NCBI RefSeq assembly: GCF_016623585.1
Contig: NZ_JAEHFY010000012.1
Location: 82,217-146,216 of the forward strand
Source of the DNA: Pedobacter segetis
GTDB taxonomy: Bacteria > Bacteroidota > Bacteroidia > Sphingobacteriales > Sphingobacteriaceae
DNA: 64,000 nucleotides
Reading direction: 5' to 3'
Position numbers and translations under genes: made by a program. Shown piece by piece: positions 28,147-37,288 of the stretch; the stretch's first letter is position 1, and every line of letters starts with the position of its first letter. A model generated the notes under the pieces. The model had not been told where the DNA came from and did no database searches. It was given only the letters and a program-made list of their open reading frames with translations.

Positions 28147-30657
28147 TTATAATTTGCTTATCTCATCAATGGTTTTTTGAGTCTCTTTTATTTGAGCATC
28201 AATATTTTGCTTATCACTCTCTTTAGCTTTTTCTAAATCATTTTGCTTGCTCTTAACCACATTATTGAGCATTACGTTTACATATCTATCCACACCATAG
28301 GTTTTGTATTGTTTAGCCATAGATTTTAATTCTGCCAATCCTTTCTTGAGGTTATCTAAATTGTCGACATTCATTAATATACTCGCAAAACCTGGTATCA
28401 ATTGAAATTTTGTTTGCACACCCGCTTCGGTAAAAGATTTATAAACGTACGGAAACTCTTCATCTCCACCTTCTACGCTGTAAACATTAACAATTGCTGT
28501 GGCTAAAGGCCCTTTACTATCTTTTTCTAAAGTTTTGGCTAATATTTTAGCTTGCGACATATCTAATGCGGCAATTGAGTTTAGTGCAGCACCATCAATT
28601 GCATAAGATGGATTTTTTAATGCGTCAGTAAATAATGCCATGTAATTTTTATCCTGAAGGTTCCCCAAAGACTCTATAGCCGCAGCCCTAACCAAAGTTT
28701 TAGGATCTGTTTTGGCAATGTTTATAATAGTTGAAAGAATCTGCTTTTTAACATCTTCGTTATCTAGCTTCAAATTGTTGATGGCATCAATACGCAATCC
28801 ATAGTAAGGGTCTTTTAAGGCGGCAATTAAAATATCTAGTCCTTCTTTAGTTTTAATATTTTTGATGGCCGCTTGTATAGCTTCTAATCTATCTACATAT
28901 AAAGGTGCATTTTTGTACTGGAATGCAAATTCTTGGATGGTTTTATTGTCCTTTTTGCTCATCAACAAAATTTTATCGGCATCTACGTTTACCAGATCTG
29001 GTTTGTTATTTAAAGGGAAACAGATAGAATCTGTTTTGCTTTTCATCCAATAATTCTGGGTAAATTTTTTACCGTTGGCATAAACATCAATTTTCATGGG
29101 CAAGATAAACGCATCTGCTTTTTGTTTCTGGGTTAGGTAAACAGTTTCGGTTTTGGCCGTTTCATTCCATTTATAATCTATCGTTAGATCGGGATTGCCC
29201 GCACCGTAATACCATTGGTTAAAGAACCAGTTTAAATCTTTACCACTAACTTGTTCTAAGGCTAAACGTAGTTGTTGGGCTTCTCCGCTACCAAAAGCAT
29301 TGGTTTTTAGGTAAAGGCTTAATCCTTTAAAAAAAGCATCCTCACCTAAATAATTCCTCAACATATTTAATATCCTACCTCCTTTTTGATAAGTTACCAC
29401 ATCAAACATATCTTCTTTATCGTTATAATGGAAACGAATTAAGTCTTTTGTTTTAGCATCCGGAGTGCCTAGATAAGCTTGCATAGATTCATAGTTATGC
29501 GCATCGCCCGCATCTCTGCCTTCAGAATGTTCTGCCCATAAAGTCTCGCTAAAATCAGCAAAAGATTCGTTTACCGATAAATTGCTCCAACTCTCGGTAG
29601 TTACATAATCTCCAAACCATTGATGAAAAAGTTCGTGGGCAATGGTTTCTTCGCCGTTACTGCCATCCAATAATTCTCTTTTGGTTTGTTGCACATATTC
29701 GCCGTGTAAAGTTGCGGTGGTATTTTCCATGGCACCACTAACATAATCCCTTACCACAATTTGGGCATATTTATTCCATGGGTATTCTACGCCTAATTTT
29801 TTAGAGTAGAAAGCGATCATCTCTGGCGTTTTACCAAAAATATCTTTTGCATAAGGCGCATAAGCTGGTTCTAAATAATAATCTACCGGGATATTTTTAT
29901 ATTTATCATGATAGATTTTAAAATCGCCAACAGCCATCATAAACAAATATGGCGAGTGAGGTTTATCCATTTTCCAAGTGTCTGTTCTGGTACCATCGTT
30001 ATTTTTCTTTTGGGATATTAAAGCCCCGTTAGAGAGCGTAACATATTTGGCAGGAACCGTCATGATGATTTCTTCAGTAGTTTTTTGGTTTGGATGATCT
30101 ATTGTAGGGAACCAAACCGAAGAGCCTTCTGTTTCTCCTTGTGTCCAAATCTGAACAGGTTTACCTTTTACGGTACTATCCGGATTGATAAAATACAGGC
30201 CTTTGGCATCAGTAATGGCCTGGCTACCTTTGGTCTTAAATTCATTAGGTTTAGAGGTATAGGCAATATAAATGGTGTAATTTTCTGATGAGGTATAAGT
30301 TTTGCCCAAATTAATTTTGAGCTGCAAACTATCATAGGTAAACTTCAACGGGCTATTGATACTTCCGTTCAATATAGAAACGTTTTTAATGTCCATCCCT
30401 TTGGCATCTAACGTGAGCGAATTTGTAGGATAAAAATGAGGTTTTAAGGTTATCCAGGCCTTACCATACAGATAGGCTTTTTTATAATCAAACTTTACAT
30501 CTAGTTTGGTATTTACTAAATCGTTTATTTTATCTGGAGTTGCCCTGTAAATTTTTTCGGCCGTATTTAAACTATCTTTTTCTTGCGCTTTGAGCAAAGA
30601 AAAAGATGAAACCAAAAATACTGTTAGTAAGATTCTTTGAGAATTTGATTTTAACAT
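28147..30657 (-). CDS. M1 family zinc aminopeptidase with C-terminal HEAT-like region
   Basis: An 836-residue exported peptidase. Signal peptide: MLKSNSQRILLTVFLVSSFS ending LLKAQ. Catalytic features: GAMEN at about 308-312, the zinc site HELFH (341-345) with the third ligand Glu364 in NESFADF, and the proton donor Tyr in VTYQKGGRILNML. So all the classical M1 residues are present. From about residue 590 a helical repeat region follows (ALKDPYYGLRIDAINNL, AAAIESLGNLQD), typical of HEAT repeats. It removes N-terminal amino acids from peptides, probably at the periplasm or cell surface. No T9SS tail is present. It is a single-gene unit with its own promoter and terminator. Confidence 0.93.
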   Translation of the reverse strand: MLKSNSQRILLTVFLVSSFSLLKAQEKDSLNTAEKIYRATPDKINDLVNTKLDVKFDYKKAYLYGKAWITLKPHFYPTNSLTLDAKGMDIKNVSILNGSINSPLKFTYDSLQLKINLGKTYTSSENYTIYIAYTSKPNEFKTKGSQAITDAKGLYFINPDSTVKGKPVQIWTQGETEGSSVWFPTIDHPNQKTTEEIIMTVPAKYVTLSNGALISQKKNNDGTRTDTWKMDKPHSPYLFMMAVGDFKIYHDKYKNIPVDYYLEPAYAPYAKDIFGKTPEMIAFYSKKLGVEYPWNKYAQIVVRDYVSGAMENTTATLHGEYVQQTKRELLDGSNGEETIAHELFHQWFGDYVTTESWSNLSVNESFADFSETLWAEHSEGRDAGDAHNYESMQAYLGTPDAKTKDLIRFHYNDKEDMFDVVTYQKGGRILNMLRNYLGEDAFFKGLSLYLKTNAFGSGEAQQLRLALEQVSGKDLNWFFNQWYYGAGNPDLTIDYKWNETAKTETVYLTQKQKADAFILPMKIDVYANGKKFTQNYWMKSKTDSICFPLNNKPDLVNVDADKILLMSKKDNKTIQEFAFQYKNAPLYVDRLEAIQAAIKNIKTKEGLDILIAALKDPYYGLRIDAINNLKLDNEDVKKQILSTIINIAKTDPKTLVRAAAIESLGNLQDKNYMALFTDALKNPSYAIDGAALNSIAALDMSQAKILAKTLEKDSKGPLATAIVNVYSVEGGDEEFPYVYKSFTEAGVQTKFQLIPGFASILMNVDNLDNLKKGLAELKSMAKQYKTYGVDRYVNVMLNNVVKSKQNDLEKAKESDKQNIDAQIKETQKTIDEISKL

Positions 30658-30700
30658 TTTATATTTTTTATACTATAGAAAATTTATTTAATGAGGATAA

Positions 30701-30708
30701 CAAATATA
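30701..30708 (-). promoter_or_regulatory. Predicted -7 element of the M1 aminopeptidase gene
   Basis: On the minus strand TATATTTG fits TAnnTTTG exactly, with a TTTC about 17 bp upstream as a weak -33. The leader would be about 37 nt. In the same 281-bp divergent spacer I could not find a clear promoter for the rightward kinase gene. Confidence 0.5.
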
Positions 30709-30938
30709 ATTAAACTAGCCAGTTTGAAATTAGTTTTACCATTTAAAATTAATTTGCCAATCGTTTATTTTTGTAAAAAGCATTTAAAATTTAATATATT
30801 TAAGTTTACTTAGCAGGTTTAAGGTTTATTAGTTGTTTCTTAATAAACTCAATCATCACTACTTTTATTTAGAAAAAAATATTGATGATAAATTCATCTT
30901 CGATAATATTATAAGCTTAAATTAATGTTTCACATACA

Positions 30939-32918
30939 ATGCTTATGAATTTTAAATCGCAAAAATTCTTTTTTTTCTTTTTAACCATTGCTCTTTTTTT
31001 CTCTTTACAAACCATATTCTGTTTTGCGGATCCAAAAACAACTGATCAAGATTCTGTTAAACTAGGAAAGTACCTATCGATTTTAAAAAAAATTGACCCC
31101 AAGAATGTTGATAGCATAATTGCCATATCAGATAAAGCTATCTTAGATTTTAAACATCAAAATAGCGAGTACGATCTTTGTAAGATTAATCAGGGTACGG
31201 GTTTTATCCTTTCTAAATATGGATACTTAGGCTTGTCTGAAAAATATTATACCGATGCTTTAGCGTTATCCAAAAAGATAAAAAATACCTCTTTAGAGGT
31301 AGATATTACCAACTCTTTAGGGGTTTTGTGGGGAAAAAGAGGAGATTTTCTAAAAGCAGAATCTTATTTTTTAAAAGCTTTATTATCTGCCAAGAAGACA
31401 AATTACCAAGAGGGCGTTGCAGCTGCCTATTTTAAATTAGGAGTTGTGCGCACCAAACAAAATAAACCAAACGAGGCGTTAGAATTTTACCTAAAAGTTG
31501 ATTCTGTTAACCAAAAAAACGGCACCCATTTTCTTAAAAACGATTTGATTGCTAATAAAGCCATTATTTATGCGATAAGAGGAGACTTGGATAATGCTTT
31601 AAAACAATTTGAGTTGAGTTATAAAATTGCTGCTGAAGAGAGAAACCTTATTAACCAGGTTTTGGCACTTCAAAATATAGGCCTAGTGTATAAAGAAAAA
31701 AAGCAGTACCAAAAAGCCCTATCAATTTTAGAAAAGGGAATAAACACCGCAAAAAAAAGCAACCTAAAAGAAGAAGAATTGAGAATCACTATCAACGTTC
31801 CTTTGGTTGTTTTTGAGCAAAAGAAATACCACTTGGCCCAAACTCAATTGCTAGATTTACTAAAGAAAGCGAAAAAGTTGGGGTTGGAGGATTTACAGGT
31901 TGAGATCTATAACGTTTTGGTAGAAACTTCCGAAGCACAAAATAACTTCAAATCTGCATTTGATTATTATAAAAGTGGTTCAAATATAAAAGATAAGCAA
32001 ATTAACGAGCAAAAACAGAGAGCTTTGGCAGAGGCCAATGCAAGCTTAGGTTTGTACAAGGCAAATGCTAAGATTTTAGAAGGCAACCAACTTTTATTCC
32101 AAACAAGAAAAGAGAGAAATATCATTCTAGTCGTTTTAATAGCTATCGCAATCTTATCTTTTGTTTTAATTTTTGTTTTGATTAGGTTAAAAAATACTAA
32201 TGATGAGCTAAGTATTAGTAAAATAGAACTGACCGAAAGTAACAGTATCAAAAACAAATTATTTTCTATCATTGGGCATGATTTAAGGGGCGGGCATGGT
32301 TCAACTTTAGGGATTTTAGGTTTAATTAAAAATGGTGATCTAGATGCTGAGGAGCAAGCAAAATATTTAGATTTGATCATCAAACAATCTACCTCTTCTT
32401 TAGAAACATTAGATGATCTGTTGCTTTGGGGAAAAGCACAAATAAAGGGAAACAATCTACAAAAAGTTAACATTCAGATTTTACCGGTTATCCAAAAAGT
32501 AATTGATCTTAATATTAAGGCAATCAATGAAAAAAAACTGGTTTTGAACACCATAGATTTAGAGGGTAAAAGTATTTTTATGGATGCTAACCATTTTGCA
32601 TTCATTATTAGAAACTTGATGGCTAATGCGATAAAATTTACCCCTAGCAATGGGCAAATCAATATTTATGCAGAAAATCATCAAAATAATTTAATCAAGA
32701 TCTGTGTTGCCGATAACGGCATCGGTATCCCAGAAGAAGATTTGAAAAATATATTTTTACCAGATAGCAAAAGCAGGAGAGGCACTAACAATGAAAAAGG
32801 AACTGGCTTAGGCTTAACGCTTTGCAATGAATTTGTGATGGCAAACGGAGGTAAAATTTGGGCAGAGCAAAATAACAACCAAGGAACTGTTTTATGTTTT
32901 ACCTGCGAGAAAGGCTAA
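30939..32918 (+). CDS. TPR-containing sensor histidine kinase
   Basis: A 659-residue membrane kinase (a second ATG at 30945 would shorten it by two residues). After a signal-like segment (FFFFFLTIALFFSLQTIFCF) there are about six TPR repeats between residues 75 and 350, a periplasmic peptide- or protein-sensing module. A single membrane helix (about 395-416) and a short coiled linker follow. The H-box is SIIGHDLRGGHGSTLG with His447; the usual R-x-P-L after HDL is replaced by RGGHGS. The N box (NLMANAIKF), G1 (DNGIGIP) and G2 (GTGLGL) of the ATPase domain are intact. No response regulator is adjacent. Only one TM after the TPRs is typical of this Bacteroidota class. Confidence 0.88.
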   Translation: MLMNFKSQKFFFFFLTIALFFSLQTIFCFADPKTTDQDSVKLGKYLSILKKIDPKNVDSIIAISDKAILDFKHQNSEYDLCKINQGTGFILSKYGYLGLSEKYYTDALALSKKIKNTSLEVDITNSLGVLWGKRGDFLKAESYFLKALLSAKKTNYQEGVAAAYFKLGVVRTKQNKPNEALEFYLKVDSVNQKNGTHFLKNDLIANKAIIYAIRGDLDNALKQFELSYKIAAEERNLINQVLALQNIGLVYKEKKQYQKALSILEKGINTAKKSNLKEEELRITINVPLVVFEQKKYHLAQTQLLDLLKKAKKLGLEDLQVEIYNVLVETSEAQNNFKSAFDYYKSGSNIKDKQINEQKQRALAEANASLGLYKANAKILEGNQLLFQTRKERNIILVVLIAIAILSFVLIFVLIRLKNTNDELSISKIELTESNSIKNKLFSIIGHDLRGGHGSTLGILGLIKNGDLDAEEQAKYLDLIIKQSTSSLETLDDLLLWGKAQIKGNNLQKVNIQILPVIQKVIDLNIKAINEKKLVLNTIDLEGKSIFMDANHFAFIIRNLMANAIKFTPSNGQINIYAENHQNNLIKICVADNGIGIPEEDLKNIFLPDSKSRRGTNNEKGTGLGLTLCNEFVMANGGKIWAEQNNNQGTVLCFTCEKG

Positions 32919-32987
32919 AAAGGCCTGTCTCGGTTTAAAAGCAAGACTTTAAACTTTTTACTTTAAACCTTCTACTCTAAACATCCC

Positions 32988-35873
32988 TTAAACCAAAACA
33001 TCAAACTCATACTCTTCAATAGGTGGGCAAGTACAGATCAAAGTCCTATCCCCAAAAGTATCATTAACCCTACCAACCGAAGGCCAAAATTTATTTAAAG
33101 TTACATAAGGTAATGGAAACGCCGCTTTTTGGCGAGTATAAGGTTTATCCCACTGGTTGCCGGTAATTACGGCTACGGTATGTGGTGCGTTTTTTAAAGG
33201 ATTATTAACTTTGTCCAATAAACCAGTTTCAACATCAGCAATTTCATTTCTGATAGCAATCATCGCATCACAGAAACGGTCCAATTCATGCTTCGGCTCC
33301 GATTCTGTTGGTTCTACCATTACCGTACCTGCAACAGGGAAAGAAACCGTTGGGGCGTGGAAACCATAATCCATCAAACGCTTAGCAATATCTGTTACCT
33401 CTATGCCTAAATTCTTAAAACTTCGGCAATCCAAGATCATTTCATGCGCACAACGTCCATTAGCCCCGGCGTATAAAACCGGGTAATGTTTTTCTAATCT
33501 TGCTTTGATATAATTGGCATTTAGGATGGCATATTTTGTGGCATTCGTTAATCCTTTTTCGCCCATCATGGCAATATAAGCGTGAGAAATCAATAAAATA
33601 GAAGCCGAACCCCAAGGAGCAGCAGAAACAGCAGAAATAGATTTCTCATTACCCATATCCACAACAGAATGGCCGGGTAAAAACCGAACTAAGTGAGCTG
33701 CTACCCCAATTGGGCCCATTCCGGGGCCGCCGCCACCGTGTGGGATGCAGAAGGTTTTATGCAAATTCAAATGGCAAACATCGGCACCAATATTTGCCGG
33801 CGAAGTTAAGCCAACCTGAGCGTTCATATTTGCGCCATCCATATAAACTTGCCCCCCGTGTTTATGGATAATTTCACAAATCTCGATAATGGATTCTTCA
33901 AAAACACCATGGGTAGAAGGGTAAGTTACCATCAAACAACTTAAATTTGCAGAATGTTCCTCGGCTTTTGCCCTTAAATCCTCCACGTCTATATTTCCTT
34001 TTTCGTCACATTTTGTTACCACAATCTTCATCCCTGCCATTGCAGCCGAAGCTGGATTTGTACCATGTGCTGAAGAAGGAATTAGCGCAATATTTCTGTT
34101 AAAATCTCCTCTATCCTGATGATAAGCCCTAATAACCATTAAGCCAGCATACTCGCCCTGTGCGCCCGCATTGGGCTGTAAACTCATAGCTGCAAAACCT
34201 GTAATCTCGCTCAGCCAATCGTTCAGTTCTGCCATAATTTGCATATAGCCACCGGTTTGGTGAGCTGGCGCAAAGGGGTGCATGGCACCAAATTCTGGCC
34301 AGGTTACTGGTATCATTTCTGTGGTTGCGTTCAATTTCATGGTACAAGAACCCAATGCAATCATTGAATGGCATAGCGATAAATCTTTCGCTTCTAATGA
34401 TTTGATGTAACGCAACATCTCATGTTCTGAGTGGTGCTTGTTAAAAACCGGGTGTTTTAAAAATGCCGACTTTCTCTGTAATTCTTCGGGAATGGTGGTC
34501 TCTAAATCCGCTTTAAGCGAATTCAAATCTATATCGTTAACATTAACGCCCTTAACCTTGGCAAAAACCTTAACTATGATCTCTATATCGTATAAACGAG
34601 TGGTTTCATCTAAAGAAATAGTGATGGTTTCCCCTTCGTAATTGAAGTTCATTTCGTTGTTTAATGCCTCTGAATGGATGGGGTTTACCAGATCGCCCAC
34701 ATTAAATTTCACGGTATCGAAATAAGAAGCATTTAATTGCACAAAACCTAACTCTGCTAAAGCTTTGCCCAATAGAACTGCAAAACCGTGGATCCTATCC
34801 GCAATAGACTTGATCCCTTTTGGGCCATGGTAAACTGCATACATACCAGCCATAATGGCCAATAATGCTTGTGCGGTACAAATATTTGAAGTCGCTTTAT
34901 CTCTACGGATGTGTTGCTCGCGAGTTTGCAAAGCCATACGCAAAGCATAATTTTCATGCGCATCAATGGTTACGCCGATGATCCTGCCCGGCATACTGCG
35001 TTTATATTCTTCTTTTGTGGCAAAAAAAGCGGCGTGTGGCCCGCCAAAACCCATCGGGATGCCGAAACGTTGCGTTGTCCCAACCACAATATCAGCCCCC
35101 CATTCTCCGGGAGGGCTTAGTAAAGCCAAGCTCATTAAATCGGCAGCAACGGTTAATTTGATGTTTTTCTCGTGTGCAGCATCGGCGAAAGCCTTATAAT
35201 CATAAACCTCGCCAAGCCCGGCAGGATATTGCACCAAAGCACCAAATAAATCATCTGTCAATTTTACAGTTTTATGGTTGCCGATAAGCAGTTTAATCCC
35301 ATAAGGTTGCGCCCTGGTTTTCAAAATATCTATGGTTTGCGGAAAAACCTCTTCAGAAACAAAATAAGATTTAGCCTCTGTTTTTTTGCGCAAGCTGTAT
35401 TGCATAAACATGGCTTCGGCGGCCGCGGTTCCTTCATCTAAAAGTGAAGCATTTGCAATTTGCATCCCAGTTAAATCCAATACCATGGTTTGGAAATTTA
35501 GCAATGCCTGCAAACGTCCTTGGGCAATCTCTGCCTGATAGGGCGTATATTGCGTGTACCAGCCCGGGTTTTCTAGAATATTGCGCTGTATAACGGCAGG
35601 TAAAACCACATCGTTGTATCCTTTGCCAATGTAAGATTTAAAGACTTTATTTTTAGATGCTGTTATGCGTAGATCGTGTAAATATTCAAATTCGCTTTTT
35701 GCCGCCGGCAAATTCATTGGCTTTTTAAGCCTGATGTTTTTTGGGACCGTCTGATCAATCAATTCTTCAATAGAACCTGCACCAACTGCTTTTAACATGG
35801 CCAGCTTATCTTGCTCATTAGGAGCGATATGCCTATTCTCAAATTGTTCTTTGTAATCTACGTTCAACTTCAT
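32988..35873 (-). CDS. gcvP: Glycine dehydrogenase (decarboxylating), P-protein of the glycine cleavage system
   Basis: Decarboxylates glycine and transfers the aminomethyl group to lipoyl-GcvH, using PLP. The 961-residue single chain contains both halves, which are separate subunits in some bacteria. N-terminal marks: [20 protein letters not shown] and [21 protein letters not shown]-terminal half: [20 protein letters not shown], the PLP lysine in [20 protein letters not shown] and the end [14 protein letters not shown]. No gcvT or gcvH lies nearby. It is a leftward single gene; GGTTTAAA (32932-32939) and TTTAAACC (32962-32969) flank its 3' side. Confidence 0.97.
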   Translation of the reverse strand: MKLNVDYKEQFENRHIAPNEQDKLAMLKAVGAGSIEELIDQTVPKNIRLKKPMNLPAAKSEFEYLHDLRITASKNKVFKSYIGKGYNDVVLPAVIQRNILENPGWYTQYTPYQAEIAQGRLQALLNFQTMVLDLTGMQIANASLLDEGTAAAEAMFMQYSLRKKTEAKSYFVSEEVFPQTIDILKTRAQPYGIKLLIGNHKTVKLTDDLFGALVQYPAGLGEVYDYKAFADAAHEKNIKLTVAADLMSLALLSPPGEWGADIVVGTTQRFGIPMGFGGPHAAFFATKEEYKRSMPGRIIGVTIDAHENYALRMALQTREQHIRRDKATSNICTAQALLAIMAGMYAVYHGPKGIKSIADRIHGFAVLLGKALAELGFVQLNASYFDTVKFNVGDLVNPIHSEALNNEMNFNYEGETITISLDETTRLYDIEIIVKVFAKVKGVNVNDIDLNSLKADLETTIPEELQRKSAFLKHPVFNKHHSEHEMLRYIKSLEAKDLSLCHSMIALGSCTMKLNATTEMIPVTWPEFGAMHPFAPAHQTGGYMQIMAELNDWLSEITGFAAMSLQPNAGAQGEYAGLMVIRAYHQDRGDFNRNIALIPSSAHGTNPASAAMAGMKIVVTKCDEKGNIDVEDLRAKAEEHSANLSCLMVTYPSTHGVFEESIIEICEIIHKHGGQVYMDGANMNAQVGLTSPANIGADVCHLNLHKTFCIPHGGGGPGMGPIGVAAHLVRFLPGHSVVDMGNEKSISAVSAAPWGSASILLISHAYIAMMGEKGLTNATKYAILNANYIKARLEKHYPVLYAGANGRCAHEMILDCRSFKNLGIEVTDIAKRLMDYGFHAPTVSFPVAGTVMVEPTESEPKHELDRFCDAMIAIRNEIADVETGLLDKVNNPLKNAPHTVAVITGNQWDKPYTRQKAAFPLPYVTLNKFWPSVGRVNDTFGDRTLICTCPPIEEYEFDVLV

Positions 35874-35938
35874 TGGGGCAATTATTTAATCTTTTAAACA
35901 GAACCTAAATTTCATTAATACCAAGCATAATGAAACGG

Positions 35939-35946
35939 CAAAAGTA
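35939..35946 (-). promoter_or_regulatory. Predicted -7 element of gcvP
   Basis: On the minus strand TACTTTTG matches TAnnTTTG, about 65 bp upstream of the ATG. No clear -33 TTG is seen at the right distance. I found no glycine-riboswitch fold in the leader. Confidence 0.45.
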
Positions 35947-36380
35947 TAAAAATTTATGATTTTGTTTAAGAGTATAACAAGCCGAAAATTGTAAAGTTTT
36001 TAACAGTTGATAGGTAATGTTAAGAAGATCTAATTTGTGGCCTAAAACAAAAAAAATAGGGTTTAAGATAATTTAAAGATTTGGATGTTCCCACCTAAAA
36101 GGCGTTAAAGCTTTCATTACCGTCTTTTTCTGAAAAAGAAAAAAACCTGCCCGAATTACAGGTATCGATTTTTATTTCAATCCTTAACAAAAAAGCGATA
36201 AACCTAAATATTCAGCTATGAAAATTTCTGCAGGGATCCCTAAAACTTGATGCGGTTTTTTAATCATATTTAAGTTTAATATTTCAGATTGCCTACTTCT
36301 GGCACCTCATATCTAAGAAAGTTCTGATGCGGATTTGCCTAATTGCTCTAACCCGAATTTGATAGCCGCAAAACGCCATC
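35947..36380. other. Spacer between gcvP and the glycosyltransferase gene
   Basis: Besides the gcvP promoter, a minus-strand terminator is visible: ACCTG (36145-36149) with CAGGT (36159-36163), loop of nine, then a U run. This is about 220 bp after the glycosyltransferase stop. Short frames between (for example MIKKPHQVLGIPAEIFIAEY on the minus strand) are too short to support as genes. Confidence 0.5.
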
Positions 36381-37256
36381 CTACAAATCCTTTTTTCTGA
36401 TCTGCGAAAGCTGTTCTGCCATAGCGCCAAAAAAGAAAGTGAATACACCAAATAATATGGATAGGGAAGCACCCGTTGAAACCCCTTTATCCCTTAATAA
36501 AATTGGTATCCCCCAAACTACGCCTGCAATTATGCTCACAAGTGCAATGGGCATAAAAATGCGGATAGGGTTAAAGAGGACAACAATATTGAAGATTTCA
36601 TAAACCGTATGAAAAGCCGTTTTTACGGTAATGGTACTTTCTCCATCGTTCCTGCTCCTGATTTCTATAGGCTCTTCTATTACCTTGTGAAACTGGTTAA
36701 TGAAAGCGAGGCATATCACATCGCTAAAAGCCATGCTGTTTGGGCATATCTTACAGTATTTTTTCCCTAGATCTGTTTTATATAGTTTCATGCCAGAATT
36801 GATGTCATAAATAGGGATCGGCATTAATCTTTTGATGATCAAACGAATAATCCTTTTACCAATGTCTCTCAATAAACTTTCGGATTTTAGGCCTTTTCTG
36901 CTACCAACAACCATTTCCGCATCTTTTTCAATCAGCTTGGCCATCAAAACCGGGATGTTTTCTACCACGTGTTGTCCATCAGCATCAATGGTAATCAGGT
37001 ATTCTGTTTCACAGTTTAGAACACCTGTTTTTAAGGCGCCGCCATAACCCCTATTAATTTTATGAGAGATTAATTTAAAACATTCATGCTTTTCATAAAC
37101 GCTCAATAATTCTTTGCTATCATCTTTGCTGCCATCATTAACCACGATCAGTTTATAGTTTTGTTGCTCGCAAAAGCTAATGATGTGCGGCATTACCAAA
37201 GGGATGTTTTTTCCCTCGTTGTATGCGGGGATGATAACGGTAAGTTTTTGGTCCAT
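36381..37256 (-). CDS. Family 2 glycosyltransferase (dolichol-phosphate mannosyltransferase-like)
   Basis: A 291-residue protein. The GT-A start LTVIIPAYNEGKNIPLVMPH, the DxD-type DADGQH at about residue 90, and VVGSRKG fit the DPM1/polyprenyl-phosphate glycosyltransferase class. Two C-terminal membrane helices (PIRIFMPIALVSIIAGVVWG and SILFGVFTFFFGAMAEQL) follow. Such enzymes move a sugar onto a lipid carrier at the inner face of the membrane. It follows, with a 32-bp gap, the membrane TPR protein, and the two may act together in a lipid-sugar transfer path; this is inference. Confidence 0.9.
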   Translation of the reverse strand: MDQKLTVIIPAYNEGKNIPLVMPHIISFCEQQNYKLIVVNDGSKDDSKELLSVYEKHECFKLISHKINRGYGGALKTGVLNCETEYLITIDADGQHVVENIPVLMAKLIEKDAEMVVGSRKGLKSESLLRDIGKRIIRLIIKRLMPIPIYDINSGMKLYKTDLGKKYCKICPNSMAFSDVICLAFINQFHKVIEEPIEIRSRNDGESTITVKTAFHTVYEIFNIVVLFNPIRIFMPIALVSIIAGVVWGIPILLRDKGVSTGASLSILFGVFTFFFGAMAEQLSQIRKKDL

Positions 37257-37288
37257 AGATTTAATGGCGTTAAAATAAATTCTTTATC

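Noticed and set aside
32919..32960. Third copy of the GAGGCTGTCTC element (AGGCCTGTCTC)
   Set aside because: One inserted base and no matching second arm.
35874..35940. Glycine riboswitch upstream of gcvP
   Set aside because: Leader too short and no tandem aptamer-like stems visible.
36164..36380. Degenerate gene downstream of the glycosyltransferase
   Set aside because: Only very short frames, no recognisable domain; treated as 3' UTR.
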